64,000 nt of DNA, taken from NCBI GenBank assembly GCA_964036315.1, contig OZ038498.1, forward strand, positions 15,071,997 through 15,135,996. The letters are read 5' to 3'. This document shows, piece after piece, positions 10,585 to 22,153 of this stretch. The translations under genes were made by a program, and so were the position numbers. The stretch comes from Acanthosepion esculentum. Taxonomy: Eukaryota > Mollusca > Cephalopoda > Sepiida > Sepiidae. Numbering within the stretch: position 1 is the stretch's first letter; each line of letters starts with the position of its first letter. The notes beneath the pieces are model-generated. The model had not been told where the DNA came from. It did not search any database and saw only the letters and a program-made list of their open reading frames with translations.

Positions 10585-11165
10585 GTTACAGACATTTTCC
10601 TGTTTCGTTTTTTTTAATTTTTTCGGGTTGAATTTTTGTGTGAATTTAGATTGCAAAATCCTTCTGTTATAAAATAAAATAAGACATATCTCGGCTGATT
10701 TGCAGGCGAATAAACGAACATACTCAAGAGCGAGAGCCGGATGTGAACGGGACAATGCCCTGTCACAAAATGACCATTATCGTCGTTTACGCATTGGCTC
10801 GACGCACGAGTTCTGGTCAAAAAATAAAATAATATTTCAAAGTGCTTCTATTTTTCGACCAATAAAAAATGCTTCCCTCCTAATTATACTCGCGTCGTTT
10901 TTCGAGCCTGTTAAGCCATAAAAAACGCCATAAAAAGGGTCACACGGGGAAGTTCAAAGCAGTCAACGGGAGGCCAGGGAACTGATCTGTCACAGTCAGT
11001 CTGGGCAGTCAGCAGCAGTCAGCAGGAGGAGCGCCACGCCAACCAGTGAGAACTACTATGAAAGATCAACCCAGATCGGCAGCCGGCTTATGAACTCTAC
11101 CACAAGGTAGCTGTCCCAAAACCACACGTTCCTATTGAAATAAATCACGTAAATCTATTTCTGCT
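10585..11165 (+). mobile_element. Segment inserted inside the gypsy element, promoter-like, possible solo LTR
   Basis: This stretch interrupts gag-pol and differs in style: GC-richer, with cataaaaagggt (TATA-like, about 10928), repeats of gtcagcag near 11010, and a polyadenylation-like aataaa near 11140. The word TTTGT occurs at both junctions (about 10583-10587 and 11174-11178), a possible 5-bp duplication. Exact ends are uncertain. It resembles a solo LTR from another family. Confidence 0.45.
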
Positions 11166-11340
11166 GTTGTTGTATTTGTCTTGCAACCATACGCTTGCCT
11201 ATAACATTTATGTCCGATTCAGTGACAAATATTGCATTTATGTTTTCTGAACGGACAAAAGTGTACATAATGCCATTCACCACAATGCCAACATTTTGAA
11301 GGAAGTTCCTTTTCATCATGGGGTTGTTTCCTTGCATGGA
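11166..11340 (-). pseudogene. gypsy gag zinc knuckles, broken
   Basis: One minus-strand frame near 11300-11225 reads C-W-H-C-G-E-W-H-Y-V-H-F-C, then C-N-I-C-H, a stop, and I-G-H-K-C. This is a pair of CCHC-type knuckles, the first with one residue less than the canonical spacing. Nucleic-acid binding by Gag is the known role. Confidence 0.7.
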
Positions 11341-12105
11341 TGTTACTGGTCATTGATAAATCATCATTTTCTTTTTAATCAGCATGGTGTCTCTTTTTAT
11401 GCTGAATAAATTATTACATTCAGTGGTGAAGGCTTTTAATTTAATGTTTTTGACTTGTTCCAGTTTTGAAAGAAATCACATGCAAACATCAGCCCGAGTA
11501 GAAGATTTTAACCCTGTGATAAAAATCAAACATTTAAACTGTTCCTCTGTGAGGGAATTTAATTTAATTTTTTTGCATTTCCAACTCACGTGACTAGCAA
11601 ATCTCACAAGATCTTCAGCGCCATCTTTGGTTGGCTTTAAACAATTGAATCAAATATTAAACAAAGAATGTTTTTCTCCAAATACTTCTTAGACTTGTTT
11701 CAGTGAAGGTGAAATCCATTTCCTGCTTTGGTAAAATATAATTCATATAAAGGTCATGTTCCTTAGTGCCCAGTTTAAGAATTAGGAGACTAATTTTCCA
11801 TTTTTCATCTTTTGTGAAAAAAGTCAACATGAAAGGTACCCATCTAATGTTCAAAACACAAAGAGAATGCTTTTCCGCTAGCTGGGTCATAGTGGAATCC
11901 TTGAGTTGTTGGCCAAGATATCCATTGAACTGGTATTTTGGTTTGTTCCAGTGTAGAAAATTCCAAGTTGATTCTGGAATCATGCAGTCATTGATACTAA
12001 TAATTGTTGTTGTGACTTCTGAAACTGTTCTTGCTGTTGGTGTAAAATCTCTGTAAGAATCTATAGCGAAATTGCCATGTTGATTTGTCCTCATTGCCAA
12101 AAACT
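11341..12105 (-). pseudogene. gypsy gag-like region
   Basis: A 147-codon frame (11657-12100) starts just inside the 5' LTR and ends F-T-F-T-E-T-S-L-R-S-I-W, which resembles the gag core end that precedes the knuckles. A TGG-containing stretch (ttttggcaatgagg) a few bases inside the 5' LTR is in the primer-binding-site position; its tRNA is not identifiable. Confidence 0.6.
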
Positions 12106-12459
12106 TGTTATATCCCAGGTTGTTGGGATGAACAAAAATGAATGAAAATAAAAATTAAAAAAAACAAGTGTATTTTAATATACAATAAAATAACTTTTAT
12201 TCTTTTACTGCCTGAGAACAGCAAGAATTTATTTGGATTTTTTTAATTTTTTCGGGTTGAATTTTTGTGTGAATTTAGATTGCAAAATCCTTCTTTATGT
12301 CCGATTCAGTGACAAATATTGCATTTATCACTAAATGCATGTCAGTTTATCACTATATTGAATACAGAAGTGCTGCGGTCCAACTAGTGGACAAGGGCCG
12401 TAACTGATTTGTATTTTGAGTTATCATCCTTTATAAGGGGAAATAAGCAACCCCTAACA
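12106..12459 (-). repeat. gypsy 5' LTR with an internal patch
   Basis: Same LTR as 7185-7454 but 84 bp longer. About 20 bases of the normal LTR are replaced by roughly 95 bases (12238-12330) copied from two internal places of the same element region (10609-10665 and 11208-11241). Confidence 0.88.
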
Positions 12460-12765
12460 ATATAAGTGTCCTTTTGTTTCCATTTTCTCTAAAACTTTGT
12501 CAATACACACATGTTCAGTTCATGGTATTCTCAGCATCCTTCTGTAGAACCACATTTCTGCTGCCTGAAGTCTCCTTTTAATCCGTGAAGAGATTGTTCA
12601 TCATTCACTCCTATATAGGAGGATTGATAGTTCATAAGAGTTCAGTACTCTTTTCTTTTTTTTCTAACGAGATTTTCCTGTTTCTTAATATTTTTGCTTA
12701 GCTTTTGGAAGACATCTTTCACTATCCCCCAATTATTATTCTATTTTAACTTATTGCTTTACTTT
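12460..12765 (-). mobile_element. LINE-B RT thumb region, upstream half of the split copy
   Basis: The minus strand reads W-F-Y-R-R-M-L-R-I-P near 12540 and K-M-E-T-K-R-T-L right up to the gypsy LTR. The same LINE continues at 7184 on the other side of the gypsy element. Confidence 0.75.
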
Positions 12766-15700
12766 TTGATAAAAAAATATGAAACGTTAAAATAAAAATA
12801 TAGTTACTTCAAAACAAACGATTTAAAAGATCTCATTTTTTAAAAAATCAATTTTTAAGAAGTTTGATATTTGTTGACCTATATACAAGTTGTTTTTTTA
12901 TTTCAATCTTATTGTTATATTATTAAAATAAATTATTGTAAATGATATTATTGTATAAAAGAAAAGTGACATTTTAAAACATCACAAGTTAAATGCTCTT
13001 AAAATTAATACAATAAACATTTCACAAAAAAATCAATATTTAACTAAAAACAAAAACATGTGTACGAACTGAAGAGAAAAATGTTTGTAAAATCGTATGG
13101 AGGCACGTAACAACACAAAATGCGAAGAATTGTCTGAAGAAATTAATTAGTATGCAAAATAAAGTTCGTATGAATTCTAAAAGCGAAATTTCAAGTTAAG
13201 CCGGTGTCTTTTTTTCTTATTCTTTATTTATTTATTTGGTTACAAAAAAAAAATATTTGTAATAATAAATTTAATCATCTTAAGAATGGTCTGAAAGAAG
13301 TAAATAAATAAATATCAAATGTTATTAGTCTGAACTCTGAAGTTGTCTAAAATAAAATGAAATCATATTTTTCCCGTATAAAGTTACCATATTCATTTGT
13401 AATTGTTGGCATCAGATTTTTTTTTTTTTTTTTTTTTACTTGCTTATTTATTTAATTCCTTAATGAATATCTGGTAATGAATGGTAAAAATTAAACAGAC
13501 TTTCACTTTATACATTTTTAATTTTTCTATTTATTTTTGACGATGAGAAAATAAAATGTTCGTTCAATTTTTCAAGTATTAAAAATTAAAATCCAGCATC
13601 TTTCTTTACAGACCTAATTACGATATATTGACGGACCTAACAATCTATTCTTTTCAATTTTCATTAATTTTTCTCGTGTTTAGGATGAATTCCAGATAAA
13701 TACTAAAAAACAATTTTTATTGTTCTTACTGAAAAAAATATCACTCCCAGATTTTGAGAGATTTTTTTTATTTTAACAAACTTTATTTTCTCTCTAATTC
13801 ACTTTTTTTTATTTAAAATTGTTTCAGAGTAACTAAAGTTCCTTGTCGTGGATAAAAAACAACTTTTTTAGACCATTTTCATTTTTTAAAAAAGGACTTT
13901 TAAATTAATTTAAAAATGATCTTCCTAAGTCGGTCAGTGCTGGGGGAAAAAACTAGCGAATAAAGTGGTTTCGGAAACTAATTTCCACAGGGATAAAAAA
14001 AATAACATTGCTGAAAAATTAAAAATAAAAATTTAATTTTAATTAAAAATTAAAATCCAATAATAATACTTTTAAAGAACATTGCTTTTTAAGACTTAAT
14101 GTTTAAGTGGTTCAATTTTCCAAGTTTTCTTTCATTTAGAGAACTTAAAGCAAAATAATTGACATTTCAAAGAATAACAAACATTTTCATTTTAACATTT
14201 AGAAATCTGAACAAGTCTGAGAAAAAAAAATGGTCGATTTTTTAAAAATCTACGAATGATCAGAAGTGCTATTATGTTGCACTTATTTTCAGAAATGAAA
14301 CATCCCGACAAAAATAAATTTAAAAAAAAAAAAAACAAAACAGTTAAGAAATTTTGAGGAACTAAAATTGCGAAAATGCTTCTCTAATAATTCATTTCCA
14401 AATGTAAACGACATTTTAAAAATTATTTCACTTTAAACAAACAAAAACTCATTCATTAATTATATTTTTATTGTTTGTTTTTCAATTTTCCATTGACATG
14501 TTTTCTTTTTTGACCACGAAATAAAAAAGGCAGGGAAATATTTACTATTTGATGTTCAAAACTCAAAATATAAACGAAACCCTCGGCATTTGTTACATGA
14601 AAAAGTGTCAAAAACAAATAGAAGAAAAATCTTTATTTATATTAATTAATTCTACCCAATGATGTCCGGAGAGTTGCCGTTCGAACTGATGTGATTTCAT
14701 GAAAATACATTTATTTGTTGCTATCTATGGCCAATTATATACAAAGAAAAAGAATTCTTTGTATCACTATAAAAACTTAATTTTAAAATGTCGTTTCGTT
14801 TTTATTTTTTGATGACGATGATTTAATTTTACATCGAAATAACAAAAAATTAAAAATATCAATAATTTTTATTTAAGTTGGAACTGAAATAGTGTTTCGC
14901 TTAAAATTGCCGTTTTTAATTAGTAACATTTCATAAATTAGAAATCAAACAAAAATAATGATTGTTCATATTGTTATTTCAAAATTCCAAACCAAAATAT
15001 TATTAACTTTTACGGTACCTTTTTAGTTTTATAATTAAATAATTATTTGTTTATTTCAAGTTGGCTTAGTAAAAAAAAAAAAAAAAACAATCGGGAAGTT
15101 TAGACAGTACACTCGTAATTTTTTCTTCTTAATTATAAATAATTCAAAAACAAGTTTTTTCTATCCTTTGTTTGGTTATTTAATTAGCTAATAATAAATA
15201 ATATAATTTTTTTTAATAACCAGTTTTGAAAACAGCTTGCTTGATATTGAAATAATGCTAGAATTTTTATATAGCAATGTTTGACATCCGTATTTAAAAG
15301 AAATGAAATCGTGATATTGTCATCAGTTACTAAAAACTAAAAAGTAGACATTTTTGACATTATCTTTCTTTTATTTATATAAACACAAAGGGAAAAATTA
15401 CAATCTTGGCAAATTTACAATAGTGATAATTTGTTACGTAATGCAATTCAATAAAAAAAATGAAAGAAATTGATGAAGAATCTTTTTAAAACTTGGACTT
15501 TTTCTTTTAGTTAGTCTTTTTAATTTTCAGTCTACAAAAAACGAATAAGAAAATGATTAAATTTAAAGACAACGATTTGAAAGTTGATAAAAAAACACTT
15601 TGTTTTATGATGCTGTGTTTTTATAAATAAAAAAAATAAAACTTATTTCTAAAAAAGCATTTTATTTTTAAATTTTAATTAAAAGTTTTGTGATGAAACT

Positions 15701-18504
15701 AAAAACAAAGTTGGGATTTAAAAAGTATGGTTGTCAAAAGAATTTGAAAGTTCTAAATAAAAAAAAATACTTACATATGATGCAGAATCGTAGTCTTATA
15801 AAAATAAATTAATATCAGTAGTAAAAAAGCAAAAAAAAAAAAAAAGAAAAAGTTATCTTTTTTTTCTTTCCCCTCAAAATATATATTCTGTCAGCCTCCT
15901 CTGTTCAACCTTACAATCCCGGCCGCCACTGTTTGTCTCTTGAAAGAGAATCAATACAACACTAGAAGGGAAAAAAGAGAGAAAACTAGTAGAGAGGGAA
16001 GAGTTTAGAATTCGTTAAACAGGGTTAGGGGACATTAGAAAGTTTGTTTTGTTTTTTGGTTTTTTTTGGCTTCCCTCCTCATTAGAGTCAGCATCACGAT
16101 TTTCCTGATAAACTCATGTTCCCTCCTACTACGTCCTCTAAAACTCCTCCTCCTCCTCGTCTTCTTCCACTTTTTGACTTGTCCGCGCGAAACCAAAGCG
16201 CAATGGTATTTTTTTGAAATAACTTCAATTATTTGTTGCATTTACTCTCAACCGGGCTGACTGATTCAGACCACTTCTTAGAGTGGTTTCCTTTTTCGCA
16301 TGGTATTGTCAAATGTCATAAAAAGATAAAACTAAAAACACAATTTCTCCAATAATGACATTTTTCTTTCTGGTAAGAATAGCAGAACACTGAACAGCAA
16401 CAAGGCCTGGGATGGATCGTATAGAAAGACAAACATTAGCTACAAATGATAGCCCAGGTCATGAAGTGATATGGCATGACATCTAGGCACCTCCACTAAT
16501 TTTCGATACGTAAGTTTCAAAATGAATTTTTACAAATGAAAAAGCATTCTTTTCAGCTTTCAATTAAAACCTTTAAAGCTAAATGATTATGTAAATTTAC
16601 TATTTCTTGTAAGCAAAATACGCTGGTGTATTTCAAATAAAAATTATGACTGGAATCTCAACTCGCTTTCAGCAAAATCATTAAAAATCGGTCTTTTTGG
16701 ACACATTTGTAAACAGTAAACTGAAACAAATGTTAATTCTCGGTTTTAAAAATCTTCCAAAATATACTTTTTTGAAAATTCATTTGAGGAATAGTATAAT
16801 TAATCTGATTTGAAACAAATATTATTTACTTTTTAAAACTTTAAGTTGAAAATAACACAGAAATGGATTTTTAAACAAAAAATAACAGTGATTTATGTGC
16901 TTTTCATCGCTTGTCAGTCATTTAAAGTTTAACTTAGGTGTTGACGGTTCATAATTTAAGAACATGACTGGTAAGCGCCTTTTTTATATAATTTTTAAGT
17001 ATTCAGTAATAAAAATGTTCGAAAATATTCTCGATAATCTAATTTTAGGAATGTTGACTTTAAATTTACTATAGTCATCACTTTTATTTTCTGATAATGT
17101 GTATAGCGAACCATACTTTCAAACGGGCACGTTACCTATGCATAAAAAAATTAAAAATTGTTTTAAAAATCTTGGTGCAAAATGATTTCTATTAAACTTT
17201 TCAATTTTTGATTAGTAAATATAGTTTTCACTTAATAATAATATCATCTAAAAGGCAGAAAATTTTATCAGTTATAATTAAAATTTTAAAAAATGAAAAC
17301 AATTCTTGTAAAAAATTCATTATTTATCGAATTTCTTTTTCTTAAGACAATAATGTCCTTAATAAATCTTATTTATAAAAGCAATTTTAAAAGCTTCAAA
17401 TAATGTCAGTTTTATTACATTTTTGATTTTACGATTTGGAACAGGTTTTCGGGGAATGAGTAGTAGTTTGAAAAATAAAAGTGATGATTTACATTCTCCA
17501 AGGAGTCCTCCTTTTAACTATATTTTTTTTTTTTTTATGAAAATTTAATTTCGAAATTTCATGAAATTAAGTAAGTGGGGTGCGGTAGGGATAACATATG
17601 TAAAACAAAAATAATTTTACCAAGATTGTCTAAAAAAAATTCAAAAATGATTTCATTCATTTATAAATAAGTCCTGAAAGTTATTTTAAACGCAGACAAT
17701 TATTTGATTTTTGCGAGAATCCCCAATGTGTTTTTCACCGGAAAAAAGCGCAAAAACACTATTAATCGTATTTACGTCGGCCGCTGATGCAAAAAAAAAA
17801 AATAAAACGGGATTTTTTAACCAAAATTTTGAACGTGCCAGAAAAGATTTTAAAAATAAAATAATAAAAAAAATACTTTTATTGAATATAAACATTTTGA
17901 CTTTGTGTTTTTTTTAAGTTTGGGACTTTTTTTTCTCATGCTATGCTGTTTTTTCAGCAAAAAAGAAAAGTAAAATACTTTTTTGTTGTTATATGTAACA
18001 TTCTGTTTTTTCTTGATATTGTTTTTTTTTTTTAATGTTTTAAAGATCGCGATATTTAACATCGGGAAGTTTTGTTTTTGTTTTTTTTTAATGAGAATGA
18101 TTGTTGTTTTAGTTTTACGCATTTTGGGCGAAGCTCTCTTCTTTGTGAATCTTTTTTCTTTTCTTTTTTTCTTAATTTTATCATCAATTTTAAAATGCCT
18201 TTTTAAATTACGTTATTCGTCTTTGTTATTTATCCCCCCACACACACACACCCAACCAATTTCAGGATAAATTAATACATTTTTAAATTTCCAATTTCTG
18301 ATAGTGGTAATTTTTCTGAATTTACAAATAAAAATTATCGTCATTATTATATATTTTCATTTTTTTTTTTACTCTAGAAACCCCATAAGCGCGAAATGAA
18401 GGTAATTCTCTCAATGATTTTATGGCTCAAGAAAATACAATGATTTAAAAATTATAGTGGTGAGAAAAAAAGAGAAAAAGGAAATACATAGCGCTAATTT
18501 TCTG
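12766..18504. other. Transposon-poor, very AT-rich block
   Basis: About 5.7 kb dominated by A/T runs and short AT words, with a 20-base T run near 13418 and long A runs near 15070 and 15835. No LINE, SINE or LTR signature is visible. The only compositional islands are 15890-16260 (contains cccggccgcc and gtccgcgcgaaacc) and 16380-16515. No gene is supported. It could be intronic or intergenic DNA under a different insertion regime. Confidence 0.6.
16387..16509 (+). other. Weak candidate exon / 24-codon small ORF
   Basis: A pyrimidine-rich tract and an AG precede it at about 16360-16386, and a strong 5' splice-site word (gatac|gtaagttt) ends it near 16509. Inside, an ATG at about 16413 in good context opens M-D-R-I-E-R-Q-T-L-A and runs 24 codons to a TAG. 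Codon use looks less AT-biased than the surroundings. No family recognised; chance remains likely. Confidence 0.2.
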
Positions 18505-18835
18505 ATTACGACTTATCAACTCTTAGTTGCAGATTATTTAAAGCCAGAAAATATTTACTGATATAAGTTCTACTACTTAACACATAGCTGGAGGGAGAAG
18601 TGGATTCATGCCTTTCCCAGGGGTACTTGCACATAAATGAATATAACTAACCCAAAGAGGAATTGGAACTTGGCTCTCCAATTAACAATTCTGAATCATT
18701 ATCCAGTACACCACCTACACAACAAAGCTTACAGCACTTTATATTCACTAGCGGTCACCCATCTAGGTACTGACTAGGCTCGACATTGCTTAACTTTGGT
18801 GATTTTACACAAACCCTACATTTTCAGAGAAGTAA
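18505..18835 (-). mobile_element. 5S/tRNA/core SINE, longest copy
   Basis: On the minus strand the element begins with about 95 bases of 5S rRNA-like sequence (18820-18725): accaaagttaagcaatgtcg is the 5S A-box region and gatgggtgaccgctagtgaa the C-box region. A tRNA-derived part follows (18720-18645: gtgtaggtggtgtactggat, then agttccaattcc as B box). The shared core with ggaaaggcatgaatccactt and a tail ending near gttgataagt come next. The order 5S, tRNA, core, tail in one contiguous copy shows these are parts of one SINE. Confidence 0.85.
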
Positions 18836-18949
18836 AAAAAGGGTTTTGAACAGAACACGTTTACATTCCAACCTTACACTGCACAATAATACCAATGGGA
18901 AATGCACAGACTAAGAAATGAAGTTACGAAACAGGTATTTTTATTATTT

Positions 18950-19445
18950 CCTTCTTCTATTTACAATGTCCCTTCAGGATGCTGACATTCATGGCTCTCC
19001 ACAATTTCTTGTCCTTTGTAGCACTTAATAAATTTTGTCTTTTTGCTATCTCTCCCAAACCCTACACTTCCCAGATATTAAAATTGTTGGACTTATTTGT
19101 TTTCATTATCTCTTATTTGTAAATTGCATGTTGAACTGTCCATTTTGCTAACAACCACGCATTCCAATTCGACATGTTCTAAAAAGAGCAAAAGCAAAAC
19201 CTCTTAGAGATTAGAAACCCACTAAGGGACATAATTCATGTTGCATTTGGAATTATCAACCATTTAATTATTTTTTATTTTTATTTTAGAGTTGACCAGA
19301 ACAAATACATTATGTTTTCGTACTATTGATGTTTAGTCCTTTCTTTGCACTTTCCTTCACGACCTTCTGTAAGAGTTCTTGTAGTTTCGTTTCTATGCCT
19401 GTTATCAACATTGTGTCATCTGCATATCTTATGTTAAGAGAATCA
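18950..19445 (-). mobile_element. LINE-B remnant with intact Y-A-D-D box
   Basis: Minus strand: I-R-Y-A-D-D-T-M-L with the Y-A-D-D codons at 19415-19426, then K-L-Q-E-L-L-Q-K-V-V and K-K-G-L-N-I-N. The C-terminal scrap at 18960-19070 matches 6930-7030. The roughly 250 bases between do not read as LINE and hold nothing recognised. Confidence 0.8.
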
Positions 19446-20539
19446 TCTCAGTTGTATTTAAAAAAAAAAAAAAAACAAAGTTTCCATAAGTTTCTTGAAT
19501 CTGCTTTAAATATTTTACAAAAATGAAATCCTACTTTAAACATGCATCAAAAGTAAAAAATCTCATTTATATTAATGTACACCTAAACACTTAATTTGAC
19601 ACAATTCACATTTTTAATTTAATACAAACTGGTGCTGATTATTTCTCGACCCAACCCTCTTCCGCAAATCTGACCAAATGTCAAGACAATTAACATTAGA
19701 AAGTCTTTTGTAGAGGTAGATTTCTTGTCTGGCCAAGAACCTTTTAGCACCCACTTGTCGTATCCAGAAAGAAATACATAAATAAAAAATTTATTATACT
19801 CTCACTGTGTCATGTCCATAAAAAGATAAATAAATAAAAATCAATTATAGTGTCAAAAATAATTATAATAAAATAATTATAATTAATTCACCCTTTCTAA
19901 ACCAATGAGAATTAGCCCTACTTTTCTCCTCCACGCACACACACAAATACATGACTTTATCACTATTGGACAAGCAGTCAACATGGACAGGCCGTCAACA
20001 CATGCATCAACAAAAATTTCAGCTCTTTTTCTCTAATCAGGTCATAATAGTAACATTTATCTCTTAGCACCCAACAAAAATTTGAGGTAAGAAATCCCCA
20101 GATATATTTTCCAAATAAATTATCTGGACACTTATTCTTCTGTCAGATTCCAATCCATATTTAATCTACATTTGATCCCAAACTCACAATTTTACTCAGT
20201 ATTACTGTCTCTCATTTCTCCAACACCCCATAACAACCAGATAATAAATAATACTCATTTTTTTGTTTCCACATCTTGCTGTTTCTCATTTTTTTTACAA
20301 GTATTTTTGTATATATAAATGTTAGGGGGTTATAACTTCCCTAGACACTCATATTTTAATTTAAACATTTAAATTATTTAATCATCATAGAGCCACTGTA
20401 CCTAATCAGCTCTCTTCCGACATCAGGATTGCGTGTCAGTGTCTGAATCTCAGTGAATGGTCTTCTCATTCACTCAGTCACATTAGCAGCGCATTTTTTC
20501 CTCCGTCTACCTCTCCTTTTTTTAAAAATCATTTTAGCT
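19446..20539. other. Unassigned; possible LTR-like segment near 20319
   Basis: Mostly AT-rich with no family recognised. At 20319 tgttagggggttataacttc resembles an LTR start like that of the gypsy LTR (tgttaggggttgcttatt on the minus strand at 12459), but no matching CA end or duplication was found. Confidence 0.3.
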
Positions 20540-21530
20540 CAAGCAAGGCAATATAGCCACTAAAACGCAAGGATTTACTGGGAGCGAAAGAGTCTTTAGT
20601 GAGTAGAAAGGACAATAAAAAAACATGATTCAGGAAGTCAGAGAAAAAAGATTGAAAGTTTGTTCTTAGACAATCTTTAAATTTTTGAAGATCATAGGCA
20701 GCGGGGAAACAAGAAGTGAGAAGAGAATTCCAGAGGTGAGAAGTTTGAGAAAAGAAACTATTAGAATAAAGCTTACGATTACATCTAAAGAAAATTCAAC
20801 ACTAAAAAAATTGCCAATCTAGTAGTATGCTTCAATTCATGTGGTTGAGGTACCAGGGATGAAAGCTGATTTGAACATTTGCCATGAAAATATTTATAGA
20901 AAAGACACAGGGAAACCACGCCACGGTGGTAGAAAAATGACCAAAGTCAAAATGCCAGACCAGGACCGATAACATCACAGATCATTCTTTGGGTTTTGTC
21001 GAGGATCTTGAGATATATAGTTGGGACCCAGACCAAATATGGCAACAATATTCAACACACAGATGAATAGTAAATTTATAAATGTGCAAGATGGATTCTA
21101 ACAAGAAAAGTTGTCTGGCACGACAGAGTGGACCAATCTTCTCAGCAACAGACCTATCAACTGATTAAATATAATCATTCCACTTCATGTCAGTAGAATA
21201 CGTGAGTTCAAGACGGTGCAGTGAGTTACTCTCCTGGAGTTTAGCATCAGCCATGCTGATGGCAGGCAGAAAAGATTCTCTATGGTGATTAAATGATAAC
21301 AGTCTTGTTTTGAAGGTACTAAAATTTACACGCCATACTTTGCCCCAGTTAACCACTGCCCCAGTTAACCACTGATTGAAGGTAATTTTCTGAGAGCAGC
21401 TGCCAGTTTTACTTCGTCAGACCGATCGGACTTACTACTAAGACAGGGATAAATAGTTGTGTTATTAGCATAAATACCTAGTTCGAAAGATTGTTGGCTC
21501 AAATGACATGGACATAGCATTTCAACTTCT
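20540..21530 (-). mobile_element. LINE-A ORF2, RT to 3' end, decayed
   Basis: The longest LINE-A copy. In the minus direction the RT box reads Y-A-N-N-T-T-I-Y (21461-21472 for the four key residues), so both catalytic aspartates are lost. Then come S-K-S-D-R-S-D-E-V-K-L-A-A-A, V-N-W-G-K-V-W-R-V-N-F and I-S-M-A-D-A-K-L-Q-E-S. A 16-bp tandem duplication at 21341-21372 shifts the frame. The thumb and C-terminal region runs to the standard 3' tail near 20545-20580. Known role: target-primed reverse transcription; this copy cannot be active. Confidence 0.88.
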
Positions 21531-21539
21531 CTTCTTGAT

Positions 21540-21775
21540 GATGTATACAATGTCTTCCAACAGGCCTGTATTTATCTGATGGTGTCTTGTACTGAGTCAT
21601 TTATGATATGGTCTACATAGGAGAGGCCTGGGATTCTTTGCTTTAATTCTGCTGTTAATGTCCAAGAGTCACAGGCAAATAGAAAAACTGAGAAGGATAA
21701 TACACACAACAAACTGATTTCAGATAGATTATCTTATCATTCCAGACGGTCTTTAATAATGGCAATATTCAGGAT
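21540..21775 (-). mobile_element. LINE ORF2 C-terminal fragment (another lineage)
   Basis: Frameshifted minus-strand text includes L-K-S-V-C-C-V-Y-Y, a L-x-H-x-Q-Q-N run where S-W-T-L-T-A-E is expected, then a D-H-I-x-N-D-like part and K-L-K-C-Y-x-H. This matches the thumb and C-terminus of RTE-like reverse transcriptases. It abuts LINE-A and LINE-C pieces. Confidence 0.6.
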
Positions 21776-22050
21776 CCATTGACCAAATATCCAGTGCCAT
21801 TATCAGTTGAAATTTGTAAAATTTTTCTATAGAAATTTTTCTGGATAAGAGGTTTCTCAAGTCCACTAACTTTTATTTTTCCAATAATGATAGGGGTTTC
21901 CTTCCTAACCTTTTGCTTGAAGCAGTGGGGAACATCAACATCTTGATTATGTCATTATTTTGTCTTTGAGTAAAATGTGCTATCCAGTTTAGTTGTTGCT
22001 GCTGTAGAATGTCCTCAAATGATGTGGTTTATATCATCTAGTACACTTCT
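21776..22050 (-). mobile_element. LINE-C C-terminal fragment
   Basis: The minus strand matches 27660-27880 and 34240-34480, including the Q-Q-Q-x-L-N-W stretch and the words ataatcaagatgttgatgtt and aaaaggttaggaaggaaacc. Stops interrupt it. Confidence 0.7.
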
Positions 22051-22084
22051 TTTCCTATTTGTAATTTCCAAATAAAAAAAAACA

Positions 22085-22135
22085 ACCTAATATCCTCATC
22101 TTTGTTGTTATTGTCACACGGAAACAATAGGTGAG
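22085..22135 (-). mobile_element. SINE-B tail scrap
   Basis: The plus strand reads atatcctcatctttgttgtt, matching 28410-28430 and 40200-40220. Confidence 0.5.
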
Positions 22136-22153
22136 AGCAAACACCATGTCAAG

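Larger units (their letters stand above)
7185..12459 (-). mobile_element. Ty3/gypsy LTR retrotransposon, full length, dead
   Basis: About 5.3 kb between two LTRs (7185-7454 and 12106-12459), each bounded by TGTTA...TAACA. In minus-strand order it holds gag-like sequence, zinc knuckles, a degraded protease region, reverse transcriptase, RNase H, and integrase with its C-terminal domain, then a polypurine tract. The pol order RT-RH-IN is diagnostic of Ty3/gypsy (Metaviridae). The knuckle and integrase style suggest the lineage containing K02A2.6-like elements; that is inference. Every domain carries stops or frameshifts. A clean target-site duplication is no longer visible. The LTRs differ by indels and substitutions, implying an old insertion. 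Confidence 0.93.

Noticed and set aside
7185..12459. Bona fide retrovirus with an envelope gene
   Set aside because: Between the integrase C-terminus and the 3' LTR there is too little room and no envelope-like frame; the layout is that of a plain Ty3/gypsy element.
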